Source of the DNA: Botrimarina colliarenosi
Lineage (GTDB): Bacteria; Planctomycetota; Planctomycetia; Pirellulales; Lacipirellulaceae
NCBI RefSeq assembly: GCF_007859955.1
Contig: NZ_SJPR01000011.1
Location: forward strand, 1-32,496
Direction of reading: 5' to 3'
DNA length: 32,496 bases
Position 1 is the first letter of the stretch. Each line of letters starts with the position of its first letter. The position numbers were made by a program, and so were the translations under genes. Shown piece by piece: positions 14,687-22,685 of this stretch. The notes beneath the pieces were generated by a model, which made no database searches, was not told the origin of the DNA, and worked only from the letters and a program-made list of their open reading frames with translations.

Positions 14687-15244
14687 ATGCCGCGGCGTGC
14701 TGGCGCCGGCCGGCCGCTATCCGAACCCTCCCCCTGCCGCGCCGAGGGGGTTAAAACGCCAACCCTCACGACCCCTCCCCTCCAGCCCGACGTCCCTCCT
14801 TTGGTCCACCTCTATACCGACGGCGGTTGCAGCGGAAATCCCGGCCCCGGCGGCTGGGCCTTCCTGCTGGTGCACCCCTCCACGGGCAAAAAGCTCGAAG
14901 GCTCCGGCGGCGAGCCCCACACCACCAACAACCGCATGGAGCTCCGCGGCGTCGTCGAGGGGCTCTCGACCCTCAACCGGCCGACCGACGTCGAGCTGTT
15001 CACCGACAGCGTCTACGTCGGCAAGGGGCTCAGCGAGTGGATGAAGGGTTGGAAAAAGAACGGCTGGAAACGGAAGGAGAAGGGCCGGTTGGTGGACGTG
15101 AAGAACGTCGACCTCTGGCAGCAGCTCGACGAGCTCGCCGCCAAGCACACGATCAAGTACACCCGCGTCGCCGGCCACAGCGGCCACCCGGAGAACGACC
15201 GCGTCGACGAGCTCGCCGTGGCGGCTTATCAGCAGTATTTGTGA
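14687..15244 (+). CDS. rnhA: Ribonuclease HI
   Basis: Cuts the RNA strand of RNA-DNA hybrids, removing primers and R-loops in the cytoplasm. The RNase H fold starts with LVHLYTDGGCSGNPGPGGW. Counting from the TTG at 14801, the four metal-binding acids are Asp7 (TDGG), Glu47 (MELRG), Asp69 (FTDS) and Asp133 (ENDRVDELA). The basic handle segment WMKGWKKNGWKRKEKG is also present, so this is a complete bacterial type I enzyme. The start is uncertain. The ATG at 14687 adds 38 Pro-rich residues of poor coding character that include a CCCCCT/AGGGGG hairpin. The TTG at 14801 gives 147 residues, the typical size, and is my preferred functional start. No Shine-Dalgarno is near either. Confidence 0.93.
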   Translation: MPRRAGAGRPLSEPSPCRAEGVKTPTLTTPPLQPDVPPLVHLYTDGGCSGNPGPGGWAFLLVHPSTGKKLEGSGGEPHTTNNRMELRGVVEGLSTLNRPTDVELFTDSVYVGKGLSEWMKGWKKNGWKRKEKGRLVDVKNVDLWQQLDELAAKHTIKYTRVAGHSGHPENDRVDELAVAAYQQYL

Positions 15245-15251
15245 TTCGTGG

Positions 15252-15285
15252 GGGAACCACCGATGGACACGGATAATTACCGATG
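15252..15285 (+). repeat. Left inverted repeat of the macro-domain cassette
   Basis: Begins GGGAACCACCGATGGACACG and runs into the ATG of the macro-domain gene (15283-15285). It is the inverted counterpart of 15757-15791: 21 of the first 23 positions match and about 27 of 35 overall. The ACACGGAT-containing type is known to me as a dispersed repeat near small accessory genes in planctomycete and verrucomicrobial genomes (from memory). Confidence 0.65.
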
Positions 15286-15759
15286 AAGTTGGAAGTCGTC
15301 GATGGCGACCTGCTCGATCAAGACGTTGACGTGATCGTCAACGCTTGGAATCGAAACATCATTCCTTGGTGGTTGCTTTTGCCTCAAGGCGTCTCGGGCG
15401 CCATCAAACGCCGTGGCGGACTCCAGCCGTTCCGCGAGATTGGCAGGACGGGGTCACTTCCTCTTGGTCAAGCGAGACTGACAACAGCCGGACGCCTTCC
15501 CTTTCGGGGCATAATCCACGTGGCCGGCATCAACCTCCTGTGGCGAGCCACGCGATTCTCGGTCCAAGAATCAGTCAAGAACGCTTTGATGATTGCCCGT
15601 GCAGAGCGCTACGAGTCGATCGCCTTTCCGCTGATCGGCGCCGGGTCCGGTGGTCGGAAAGAGGCGATCGTTTTGCAATGGATGCAGGAGGCGATGCACG
15701 ACGATAGCTTCAACGGTCTCGTTCGTATCGTCCGCTGGAAGAAACGGAGCCGTGGGTGA
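15283..15759 (+). CDS. Macro-domain (ADP-ribose-binding) protein
   Basis: A 158-residue single-domain cytoplasmic protein of the macro (Appr-1-p processing) family, which binds or hydrolyses ADP-ribose derivatives. Seen in order: the N-terminal strand and GDLL (8-11), VDVIVNAWN (the usual NAAN loop with a Trp), then IIPWWLLLPQGVSGAIKRRGG in place of the common GGGVDGAI loop, LPLGQARLTTAGRLPFRGIIHVAG, and the phosphate loop IAFPLIGAGSGG (about 113-124). It belongs to a macro-domain subfamily with the NAWN/PWWLLLPQGVSGAI signature, not the DarG or TARG1 type as far as I can tell. No ADP-ribosyltransferase partner such as DarT is adjacent. Flanked by inverted repeats, and with codon use less GC-biased than its neighbours, which suggests acquisition. 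Activity is not proven by sequence. Confidence 0.82.
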   Translation: MKLEVVDGDLLDQDVDVIVNAWNRNIIPWWLLLPQGVSGAIKRRGGLQPFREIGRTGSLPLGQARLTTAGRLPFRGIIHVAGINLLWRATRFSVQESVKNALMIARAERYESIAFPLIGAGSGGRKEAIVLQWMQEAMHDDSFNGLVRIVRWKKRSRG

Positions 15760-15791
15760 TCCGCGTTCATCCGTGTGCATCTGTGGTTCCC
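15757..15791 (-). repeat. Right inverted repeat of the macro-domain cassette
   Basis: Reverse-complement copy of 15252-15285, beginning on the minus strand with GGGAACCACAGATGCACACG. It starts at the TGA stop (15757-15759) of the macro-domain gene and ends 26 bases before the recG start. Confidence 0.65.
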
Positions 15792-15817
15792 TCCCTTCGG
15801 CACGGTAGACTGCGGGC

Positions 15818-17896
15818 GTGGCTCCCGAACTCGGCACGCCGATCGCCCAACTACCGCGCGTGCCGCGGCGGGTGGCCGACGCGCTCGCTGGGATCGGCCT
15901 CCGACACGTTGCCGACCTGCTGTTCCACTTCCCCCGCGACTACGAGGATTTCCGCGACCGCCGCAAGATCGCCGACCTCGAAGCCGAGTTGCCGCAGACG
16001 GTCGTCGGCGAAGTGATCGATGTCGAGGCACGCGGCACCGGCTTCGGCAAGAGCCGGCTCGGCGTGGTCGTCGAGGACGACTCGGCCGCGATGCGGGCGA
16101 TGTGGTTCAACCAGCTCTTCCTCAAGGACAAGTTTAAGATCGGCCGGCGCGTGCAGCTCTCGGGCAAGCCGAAGCTTGCCGGGCTGCGGTGGGAGATGGT
16201 CCACCCGCGTATCACCTGGCTAGGCGACGACCCCGCCGACGACCCCGCCAGCGAGAACCTCTCGCCCGTCTACCCGCTCACCGAGGGCGTGCCGCAGCAC
16301 ACGATGCGGCGCGTCGTGGCGGCGGCGGTCGATGGCTTCGCCGATCTGCCCGACGAGGTTTTTAGCGGCGCACTGCGGGCGAAGCACGGCCTGTTGCCGA
16401 TCGGCGACGCCCTCCGCGCGATCCATCGTCCGAAGGACGAGGCGGAGCGCGACGCGGGCCGCCGGCGCTTCGTCTTCCAAGAGCTCTTCGTGCTGCAACT
16501 CGCCCTCGCGGCGCGGCGGCACCAGCAGAGCGTGTCGTTCAGCGCGCCAGAGATCGTGGTCGATACGCGGCTCGATGCGCGGATCGAGCGGCTGCTCCCC
16601 TTTGAGCTGACGCCGGGCCAGCAGGCGGCGATCGACGACGTGGTCGCCGACCTCGCCAGCGATCAACCGATGAACCGCTTGTTGCAGGGCGATGTCGGCT
16701 CGGGCAAGACCGTGGTGGCCCTCTACGCGATGCTTGCCTGCGTCGCCGTCGGATGGCAAGCGGTGCTGCTCGCGCCGACCGAGGTGCTCGCCCGACAGCA
16801 CAACCAGACGCTCGCCGCGATGCTGCGGGCGAGCCGTGTGCGGTCGCGGCTGCTGGTCGGCGGCATGACCGAGAAGGAGAAAGCAGAGGTCCGCGCCGGG
16901 ATCGCTGCGGGGGACGTTGATCTCGCTATCGGCACGCACGCCCTGCTGCAAGAGAAAGTCGAGTTCGCCAAGCTCGGCCTCGCCGTCATCGACGAACAGC
17001 ATAAGTTCGGCGTCCGCCAGCGGGCCCTGCTGAGGCAGGGGAACCGCTCGCCGCATTACCTGGTGATGACCGCCACGCCGATCCCGCGGACGCTGTCGAT
17101 GACTCAGTTTGGCGACCTCGAGGTGTCGAGCATCCGGGACATGCCGCCGGGGCGCCAGCCGGTGCGGACCTATCTTGTCGAACCAGCCGTTGAAGGGAAG
17201 TGGTGGGAGCACGTCCGCCAGCAGCTGTCGGAGGGTCGGCAGGCGTACGTCGTCGCGCCGCTGATCGACGACTCCGAGGCGATCGACGCCGCCAGCGCCG
17301 AACGCTCGTTCGCCGAGCTGACGCATGGCGAGCTAGCCGGCTATCGCCTTGGCCTGATGCACGGGCGACTCACGCCTGCGGAGAAGGACGCCGTCATGGA
17401 ACGCTTCCGCGGCGGCGCGACGCAGGTCCTGGTAAGCACGACCGTCATCGAGGTTGGCGTCGATGTCCCCAACGCCACAGCGATGGTGATCGCCTCGCCG
17501 CAGCACTTTGGTTTGAGCCAACTGCACCAGCTCCGCGGCCGCGTCGGCCGGGGCCGGCACCCGGGCATCTGCGGCCTGCTCCTGCCACACGAGTTGTCCG
17601 ACGCTGCGCTGTCACGGCTGCAGGCTTTCGAGCAGACGAGCGACGGGTTCGATCTGGCCGAGATCGATTTTCGATTGCGTGGCCCGGGCGATCTGTTCGG
17701 CGACCGTCAGACCGGTTTGCCGCCACTAAGGATCGCCGACTTGGTGCGCGACCGCGACGTGCTCATCGAAGCCCGCACCGCGGCGGCCGAGTTGTTCGCC
17801 ACCGACCCCGGACTCAAGGCGTCCGAGCACAAGCTGCTCCGCAAGCAGATGCTGCGGCGCTACGGCGACTCGCTAGAGCTGGGCGACGTGGGGTGA
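15818..17896 (+). CDS. recG: ATP-dependent DNA helicase RecG
   Basis: A 692-residue cytoplasmic helicase that remodels stalled replication forks and Holliday junctions. The N-terminal wedge domain with its OB-fold occupies about 1-200 (IAQLPRVPRRVADALAGIGL, then VVGEVIDVEARGTGFGKSRL). Helicase motifs follow: Q-like LTPGQQAAIDDV, Walker A GDVGSGKT (291-298), PTEVLARQH, the Walker B DEQHKFG (392-398; most RecG proteins have DEQHRFG), VMTATPIPRT, LVSTTVIEVGVDVPNA and QLRGRVGRG. The conserved C-terminal DGFDLAEIDFRLRGPGDLFGDRQ is complete. The start is GTG at 15818 without Shine-Dalgarno. A TAGACT ends seven bases before it, so a leaderless mRNA is possible. Convergent with the next gene, with only six bases between stops. 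Confidence 0.97.
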   Translation: MAPELGTPIAQLPRVPRRVADALAGIGLRHVADLLFHFPRDYEDFRDRRKIADLEAELPQTVVGEVIDVEARGTGFGKSRLGVVVEDDSAAMRAMWFNQLFLKDKFKIGRRVQLSGKPKLAGLRWEMVHPRITWLGDDPADDPASENLSPVYPLTEGVPQHTMRRVVAAAVDGFADLPDEVFSGALRAKHGLLPIGDALRAIHRPKDEAERDAGRRRFVFQELFVLQLALAARRHQQSVSFSAPEIVVDTRLDARIERLLPFELTPGQQAAIDDVVADLASDQPMNRLLQGDVGSGKTVVALYAMLACVAVGWQAVLLAPTEVLARQHNQTLAAMLRASRVRSRLLVGGMTEKEKAEVRAGIAAGDVDLAIGTHALLQEKVEFAKLGLAVIDEQHKFGVRQRALLRQGNRSPHYLVMTATPIPRTLSMTQFGDLEVSSIRDMPPGRQPVRTYLVEPAVEGKWWEHVRQQLSEGRQAYVVAPLIDDSEAIDAASAERSFAELTHGELAGYRLGLMHGRLTPAEKDAVMERFRGGATQVLVSTTVIEVGVDVPNATAMVIASPQHFGLSQLHQLRGRVGRGRHPGICGLLLPHELSDAALSRLQAFEQTSDGFDLAEIDFRLRGPGDLFGDRQTGLPPLRIADLVRDRDVLIEARTAAAELFATDPGLKASEHKLLRKQMLRRYGDSLELGDVG

Positions 17897-17902
17897 CAGC
17901 GG

Positions 17903-18859
17903 TTAGGCCGCCGTCAGCAGCCGTCGCCAGCCGTGGTACTGCAGACGCTTCCATCGGACCGAACGGGCGAAGCAGCCGCGCGCTCCTTTCACGTGGCCGA
18001 GCGCCAGAAGCTCTTTGCCGGCGATGTACCAGTAGCGGGCGATGAAGCGTCGCAGCGGCCGCTCGTCGATCGCCGGGTCACGCTGGCGGACGCGTTCGAA
18101 CACCACCTCGTGGGCCCGCGCCCAGAGAAAGCTGTTGTAGGCGTACCGGCGGCTGAGGTTGTTCTCTTCGCCGCGGCTCTTCGCGTTGCCGAGATAGAAA
18201 TCGACCGGCTCGCCAACGGCATGGACCCACGGTCCCTCCTGCGCAAGCTGCGAGAACAGCATCGTGTCTTCGCTGGTCTCGAGATCGGGCTGCCATCCTC
18301 CGACCGCCTCGTAGGCAGCGGCGCGCAGGAGCGTGCACGACGCCACGCCGGCGCCGTAGCGGAACAGGTGGGGGATCGGGTTGGCGACCAACGGCGTCGC
18401 ATCGCGGAAGCCGCCGCTGGTCTCTTGCAGATCGGTGTAGCGGCGATCGACGATGGCAACCGACGTCTCGGGGTTGGCGTCGAGGGCGGCGATGGTCCGC
18501 TCCAAGAAGTCAGCCGGCCAGTGATCGTCCGAGTCGAGGAACGTTATGTAATCGACCGGCTCGAGCGATGCGTACGCCTGTTTGCGGGCGCTTGCGGCCG
18601 TGCGATGCGGCAGTCGTAGGACGCGCCACGACAAGGCGGGGTCCCTCTGCCGAAGCCAAGCCTCGACCGCTTCGGCCGTTCCATCGGTCGATCCGTCGTC
18701 GACGATAAGGAGTTGATCGGGCAACCGAGTTTGCTGCAGCACGAACGGTAGCGTCTCTAGCAGGATGGTCCTCCGGTTGTAGACCGGGATCACCACCCCG
18801 ACGCGGGCCGTATCGCGCCGCGCCGTGTCGGAGACTTCGAGGAAGTGACGGATGCTCAT
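17903..18859 (-). CDS. Family 2 glycosyltransferase
   Basis: A 318-residue GT-A fold transferase that adds a sugar from a nucleotide donor to a glycan, probably for cell-surface polysaccharide. The start region is VGVVIPVYNRRTILLETLP (about 20-38). The nucleotide-binding LLIVDDGSTDGTAEAV follows, and then YITFLDSDDHWPADFL with the metal-binding acids. The acceptor half contains GGWQPDLETSEDTMLFSQLA, where ED is the likely catalytic base. A C-terminal helical part includes RYWYIAGKELLALG. The ATG at 18859 has AAAGG nine bases upstream; the open frame extends further but is not protein-like. It follows another GT2 gene in the same direction after 158 bp. Donor and acceptor cannot be told. Confidence 0.85.
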   Translation of the reverse strand: MSIRHFLEVSDTARRDTARVGVVIPVYNRRTILLETLPFVLQQTRLPDQLLIVDDGSTDGTAEAVEAWLRQRDPALSWRVLRLPHRTAASARKQAYASLEPVDYITFLDSDDHWPADFLERTIAALDANPETSVAIVDRRYTDLQETSGGFRDATPLVANPIPHLFRYGAGVASCTLLRAAAYEAVGGWQPDLETSEDTMLFSQLAQEGPWVHAVGEPVDFYLGNAKSRGEENNLSRRYAYNSFLWARAHEVVFERVRQRDPAIDERPLRRFIARYWYIAGKELLALGHVKGARGCFARSVRWKRLQYHGWRRLLTAA

Positions 18860-19017
18860 GCCGCGAGGCCTTTGTGTCGTGTGAGAGTGAATCGAAGCAT
18901 CCGTCGCTGCAGAGTTGATCATTTCAGGGCGTCGCCACCGGGCAGCGGCGCTAGCCAGTGGCGTTGCGGCCGTAGGTTCGTTCTGAGCAAGCACAAAATC
19001 GCGGCAACGAAGGAAAC

Positions 19018-20067
19018 TCAGGCGACGGCCGCAACAGCGACGGCGTCGTGCAACACGGTCACTCGGGGCGGCGCCCGGAAGGCGAACTGCTCGAACGGGT
19101 AGGCGCGGCGGTTTGCCGAACGCTCGATCGGATCGACGATGCGCTTCTCGATTGATTTGGCCCACTTTCGCCCAATGAGGCGGCGGAGTTGACCCAGCGA
19201 ATTGAGCCCCTGTCGGCGGTGCGAGACGACCCAAGCGCCCTCGGCGTTGCCGTCGTCCGCTGCGTCGAGGCCCCACTTCTCCGCCATCCGTTGGGAATTG
19301 GCCTGCAACCACGCCTCGCTCCAGCGGAGGAAGTAGAACTCACGGTCGGCCTCACTCAGCCGTTGCGGCGGCGTGTACGTCACCTTAGCCGCGGGCTCGA
19401 GCCAGATTTCGCGGCCCGCCTCACGCACCAACAGGCAGAGGTCGCCGTGCTCGGAGTTGCAGTGAAGCCCCTCGTCGAACGGTCCAATCGCCTCGTACGC
19501 CTCGCGAGTGACAAGGGCGGTGTGGAACTCGATCAACTCCGTCGGCTGGCGGACGAGGGGTTCGTCTATCTCCGTCTCCGGAACATGAGGCAAGTGGTGC
19601 TTTTCGTAGTAGGCGCGACGGCCCGCCTCGTCGGTCTCGATCCGACACTCGCCGCCGAACATGTGGAGTCGGTTCCGCTCCGGGAGCTGCTCGTAGTAAG
19701 CCGGTCCGACGACCCAGGCGCCGGTCTCGTCGGCGCAGTTCACCAGCGCGCCGAGCCACCCCTTAGAGACGATCACGTCGTTATCGACAAACACCAAGTG
19801 CCGCGGCGCGTGACGCTCGATCGCCCACCGGGCGGCGAGGTTACGCGACTCGTTTGGCGTCACGAAGCGGTCGGTGCGGAGCAGCGTAAAGCCGAGCCGC
19901 ACCGCAGCGCGGCGCAGATACTCGGCCACGTCGGGCGGCGAAGCCCCATCCACACACACCAGCGAGAAGGGCTCGTGCGTGCGACGGTAGAGGGTTTCGA
20001 GCGATTGTCGCGTTTGGCTGAACACCTCGCGCGGCACAAAACAAACGGTCGCGTCGGCCCGATCCAT
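19018..20067 (-). CDS. Family 2 glycosyltransferase-like protein
   Basis: A 349-residue GT-A type transferase. The ATG at 20067 is preferred because AAGGA lies at the right spacing; an in-frame ATG at 20073 sits directly on that AAGGA. Features: VCFVPREVFSQTRQSLETLY, FSLVCVDGASPPDVAEYL (the nucleotide-binding region, with DGAS for DDGS), and ESRNLAARWAIERHAPRHLVFVDNDVIVSKGWLGAL with the DND metal-binding triad. FDEGLHCNSEHGDLCLLVREAG resembles the usual ED-containing acceptor site. The rest is helical and basic (LRRLIGRKWAKSIEKRI). The C-terminus is a short Ala/Val tail. Product unknown, probably a surface glycan together with the downstream transferase. A well-formed promoter lies at 20147-20175. 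Confidence 0.82.
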   Translation of the reverse strand: MDRADATVCFVPREVFSQTRQSLETLYRRTHEPFSLVCVDGASPPDVAEYLRRAAVRLGFTLLRTDRFVTPNESRNLAARWAIERHAPRHLVFVDNDVIVSKGWLGALVNCADETGAWVVGPAYYEQLPERNRLHMFGGECRIETDEAGRRAYYEKHHLPHVPETEIDEPLVRQPTELIEFHTALVTREAYEAIGPFDEGLHCNSEHGDLCLLVREAGREIWLEPAAKVTYTPPQRLSEADREFYFLRWSEAWLQANSQRMAEKWGLDAADDGNAEGAWVVSHRRQGLNSLGQLRRLIGRKWAKSIEKRIVDPIERSANRRAYPFEQFAFRAPPRVTVLHDAVAVAAVA

Positions 20068-20146
20068 GGCCATTCCTTCGTAAAGACACCCCCCTCCCAA
20101 TACGCAGAGCCAGCCTCACCCCCGGCGGGAGTGGTTGGCGTAGCGG

Positions 20147-20175
20147 GAATTACAGGAACCCGCAGGGCGGGTCAA
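20147..20175 (-). promoter_or_regulatory. Promoter of the glycosyltransferase pair
   Basis: On the minus strand TTGACC (20175-20170) and TAATTC (20152-20147) are 17 bases apart. The spacer region contains a perfect dyad ACCCGC-CCT-GCGGGT overlapping the -35, a possible repressor site. The leader is about 70 bases. Confidence 0.5.
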
Positions 20176-20384
20176 CGGCGAGCCATGACGACGCTAGCAG
20201 GGAGCCGTTCGGTACGCCTGAGGGGAGAGGGTCGCCCAAACAAGATCGACTAAAAAAGATTGCTAGTCGGTCTCCAGCGAACTCGCACGAAAGGTCAGCG
20301 CCTCGGCCCCTCCGAACGCGACGGGGCCGTGCCCGCCGGCGGGCGGAACCCGCGCCCCCGACAGACCTATCCCGGTCGCAGGCA
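20176..20384. other. Intergenic spacer upstream of the glycosyltransferase promoter
   Basis: Nothing coding is visible between the hydrolase stop at 20385 and the promoter. CGACTA/TAGTCG (20247-20252 with 20264-20269) encloses an A run, and a CCCGCCGGCGGG palindrome lies near 20336-20347. Either could shape the 3' end of the hydrolase transcript, but neither has the form of a standard terminator. Confidence 0.4.
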
Positions 20385-22205
20385 TCAGGGCAGGGGGCTG
20401 CCGGCGTCCAAGACCGCTATGACCGGGGCTAGATCGGCCCGCGCTCGCCAAAACCAATAGCCAGGTGTGAACTCGCTCAGCTTCATCAGTGGCCTCCGAT
20501 CGGGAAGAGCGTCCTTCTGAAGCAGCATTTGTATATCGAACAGCAGAGGACTCGCGTCCGCATAAGCGCTGTGTCCGAGGAAAGTCGTGTTAGCCTCGTT
20601 GCAATCAACACTGTCGAGTCCAATCAGGGGAACCGACGAGAGCCCTGCGCGGGCCTTCACGCCATGCTTGCCCGTAGACAGTTTCAATGCCCAGTCATCT
20701 TCACAATGATAGAAGGTGACGCTTTGTGCTTGGCGGACCGTAGCCGGCGCCCATTGGTTGAAGTCGTTCAGCCAAACGTCTGGCGCCGCGAGCACCACGT
20801 GCCCAAAGGGCTTTCGTCCCTCAGGAGAGGTGGGGAGCTCTGCCGCGGCGCGCTGCAACGCCTGCAGTGCGATGTAGTTACCCATGCTGTGGGCGATCAA
20901 GTGGACGCGACCTTCCCCCGAAGACTGCGCGAGGGTGACGAGCAGCTCCTTGAGCCGATCGATGCTAGCGTCGGCGTCGGCGAGGTCTTTGGAATACCCC
21001 AGTTTGCTGCCATCGGATGGCCAGACGAAGGCGCAAGACGTTCCGGCGAAGCCGACATCGAATGAAATCTGCGCCATCCGCAGCAGCGCAAACTTCATGG
21101 TCGTGTTGAAGCCGTGTACATAGAGGAGCACGTCGTTCCCGGTGCGGCTCTCGTCGGAGACGGTCTGGCCGAGGCGGTTCCGCATGACCGTGTAGAAATC
21201 ACCTTGATCGAGTTCGTTGACGGTCTGGACTCGGAAGTGTTCCTCGGGATTGTCGAAGACGGTCCAATAGGGCGCCTTGGTCGTGTCGCCGTAACGGTGG
21301 GTAGGGGGAATCCGCACGACAGCAGACCCGTAATGCATCTCTCCGGAGAGGGTATTCCCGAATCGCTCGACGTTGTCGGATGCGGCGTTGGTGACAGATC
21401 GGTTTGTCGCGTAGTAGACGGTCCGAAGCCGTTCGCGTTCGCTTCCATGCAAGCTTCTGATGCGTCGGAGTTCATCGGCAATGTTGGGATCCGTGGTGTC
21501 GATCGGCGGGGCCGATACCGTGGAGTAAGTCGTCTTTCGAGAATACGACCCCGGTTCGATCTCGCTAACGGTTACGGTGCGAACCTCCGATACACGCTTC
21601 ATCATGTAGTACTCCCTCTCCTCATTTCGCTGCGTTCCATCCGGAAGCGTTACGGTCACGATCTTCGTCAAGATCTGCGGGACATTCCGCGTTTCCGTCT
21701 GTTCCTCATTGCGAACGCCGGTGACTTCGGAAGGCTCAATGACGTTGACCCTAACCGGATCGGAAACGACGGAAGAGACTCTCCCCGTGGCGTCCGACAT
21801 CCTCGCTTCAAAAAGAAGCCGATGCCCGCCGGGCTGCAGGGCCAGATCGTCGAGATTTACTGAAAACGTTGAGCGGTTCTTCGCGGTGTTGTGATCCAAC
21901 CGGTAGAGCCCGCTGGCCTCGGCTGTCGCTTGCTGACGCGCCGCGACGCGTATCGACGTGTCCCCTTCGTCCGGAACTCGCCAGACCAGGATTTCGGCCT
22001 CGGCAATGGCGTGCTCGATGGGATCGTCAAATCGCACCGTCAATTCGAAGTGAAGCAGAAAGCCCGAGCCCGGCGCGTTCCCGTCCGGTGCTGGCTTTTC
22101 TGCAGCGAAAACTTCCTGGAGTTGAAGCACGCGCGCGGCATGGCACGATGTCGCTATTGCGGCGGTTAGCAAGGCGAGGCAACAGAACGGCGAAATTCGC
22201 GTCAT
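20385..22205 (-). CDS. Exported DUF900-like alpha/beta hydrolase
   Basis: A 606-residue exported protein. The ATG at 22205 has GGAGG just upstream and opens a signal peptide (ISPFCCLALLTAAIATSCHA, where the Cys could alternatively be a lipid site). The N-terminal third is beta-rich, with a segment (about 170-260) rich in charged and Thr residues. The hydrolase begins at RTVYYATNRSV, the typical entry of DUF900 proteins. DVLLYVHGFNTTM (oxyanion region) follows, then VHLIAHSMGNYIALQAL with nucleophile Ser about 440, and GHSAYADASPLLFD near the end containing the probable His. The fold is an esterase/lipase type; substrate is unknown. A dyad operator candidate lies 80-100 bases upstream. It could be a serine esterase acting at the cell surface. 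Confidence 0.78.
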   Translation of the reverse strand: MTRISPFCCLALLTAAIATSCHAARVLQLQEVFAAEKPAPDGNAPGSGFLLHFELTVRFDDPIEHAIAEAEILVWRVPDEGDTSIRVAARQQATAEASGLYRLDHNTAKNRSTFSVNLDDLALQPGGHRLLFEARMSDATGRVSSVVSDPVRVNVIEPSEVTGVRNEEQTETRNVPQILTKIVTVTLPDGTQRNEEREYYMMKRVSEVRTVTVSEIEPGSYSRKTTYSTVSAPPIDTTDPNIADELRRIRSLHGSERERLRTVYYATNRSVTNAASDNVERFGNTLSGEMHYGSAVVRIPPTHRYGDTTKAPYWTVFDNPEEHFRVQTVNELDQGDFYTVMRNRLGQTVSDESRTGNDVLLYVHGFNTTMKFALLRMAQISFDVGFAGTSCAFVWPSDGSKLGYSKDLADADASIDRLKELLVTLAQSSGEGRVHLIAHSMGNYIALQALQRAAAELPTSPEGRKPFGHVVLAAPDVWLNDFNQWAPATVRQAQSVTFYHCEDDWALKLSTGKHGVKARAGLSSVPLIGLDSVDCNEANTTFLGHSAYADASPLLFDIQMLLQKDALPDRRPLMKLSEFTPGYWFWRARADLAPVIAVLDAGSPLP

Positions 22206-22685
22206 GAATCCTCCAGGGCATGAGATTCGATCGGACGCTCCTCGGTGTAACGCATTTTTCTCAGAATGCAACAATTCGTCGATGTGGTGTGACAACTGCT
22301 TGTCGCACTCGTAGGTGCGCTATGAATATGAATCAGTCGTCATGTGCCTCCGCGTCATGTCCTGTCGACGGATGGCATTGCGAAGTCGCTTTCTGCCATG
22401 GCGGGTCCGCAGGGTGAGTGTGAGAGAGTGTGGAGCATGGCTTGGCGGTCCGACTCGTCTTCAGAATGCGGCTCGCCAGGCCAACCGGCCACCGGCGATC
22501 GGAAGCCAACCGGAGCCCGAATGCGTCGAAAAGCTCAAAAAAGCGTAGCGAACTAACCCGGTCTCGGGTTACGCTCAGGAGAGCGCCGGCTTGGAACGGC
22601 CGGAACGTTCGCGAGACGCTACCCCGCTCCCTGGCGGCATCCGATTCGCAGTGGGGACACGGACCGATCAGAAAGTAGGCAAACG
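22206..22685. other. 480-bp divergent intergenic region
   Basis: Separates the hydrolase (minus) from the large peptidase-like gene (plus). Several short frames are open here, but they conflict with each other and have no protein character. A perfect 7-bp hairpin, TAACCCG-GTCT-CGGGTTA, lies at 22554-22571, about 115 bases before the plus-strand gene, and could be a leader element. The dyad at 22287-22308 is listed separately. I found no convincing promoter for the plus-strand gene. Confidence 0.5.
22287..22308. promoter_or_regulatory. Operator-like dyad upstream of the DUF900-like hydrolase
   Basis: GTGTGACAA (22287-22295) and TTGTCGCAC (22300-22308) are inverted copies matching at 8 of 9 positions around CTGC. 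The spacing and half-site length suit a dimeric helix-turn-helix regulator. It lies 82 bases upstream of the hydrolase start. Confidence 0.4.

Larger units (their letters stand above)
15252..15791 (+). mobile_element. Candidate single-gene cassette bounded by inverted repeats
   Basis: A 540-bp unit consisting of one macro-domain gene between two imperfect inverted repeats. The start codon lies at the inner end of the left repeat and the stop codon at the inner end of the right one, so almost nothing but the coding sequence separates them. It is inserted between rnhA and recG, both ordinary housekeeping genes, and the coding part has more A/T in third codon positions than either neighbour. No transposase or integrase is present and no target duplication is obvious. 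Mobility, if any, would need help in trans; this call is an inference. Confidence 0.45.

Noticed and set aside
15283..15759. DarTG-type toxin-antitoxin system based on the macro domain
   Set aside because: No ADP-ribosyltransferase gene lies beside it, and the loop motif differs from DarG.
16220..17326. 368-codon minus-strand frame opposite recG
   Set aside because: Antisense to the RecG helicase motifs; composition is typical of shadow frames.
19189..20253. 354-codon plus-strand frame opposite the second glycosyltransferase
   Set aside because: The opposite strand carries the DND motif, a Shine-Dalgarno and a promoter.
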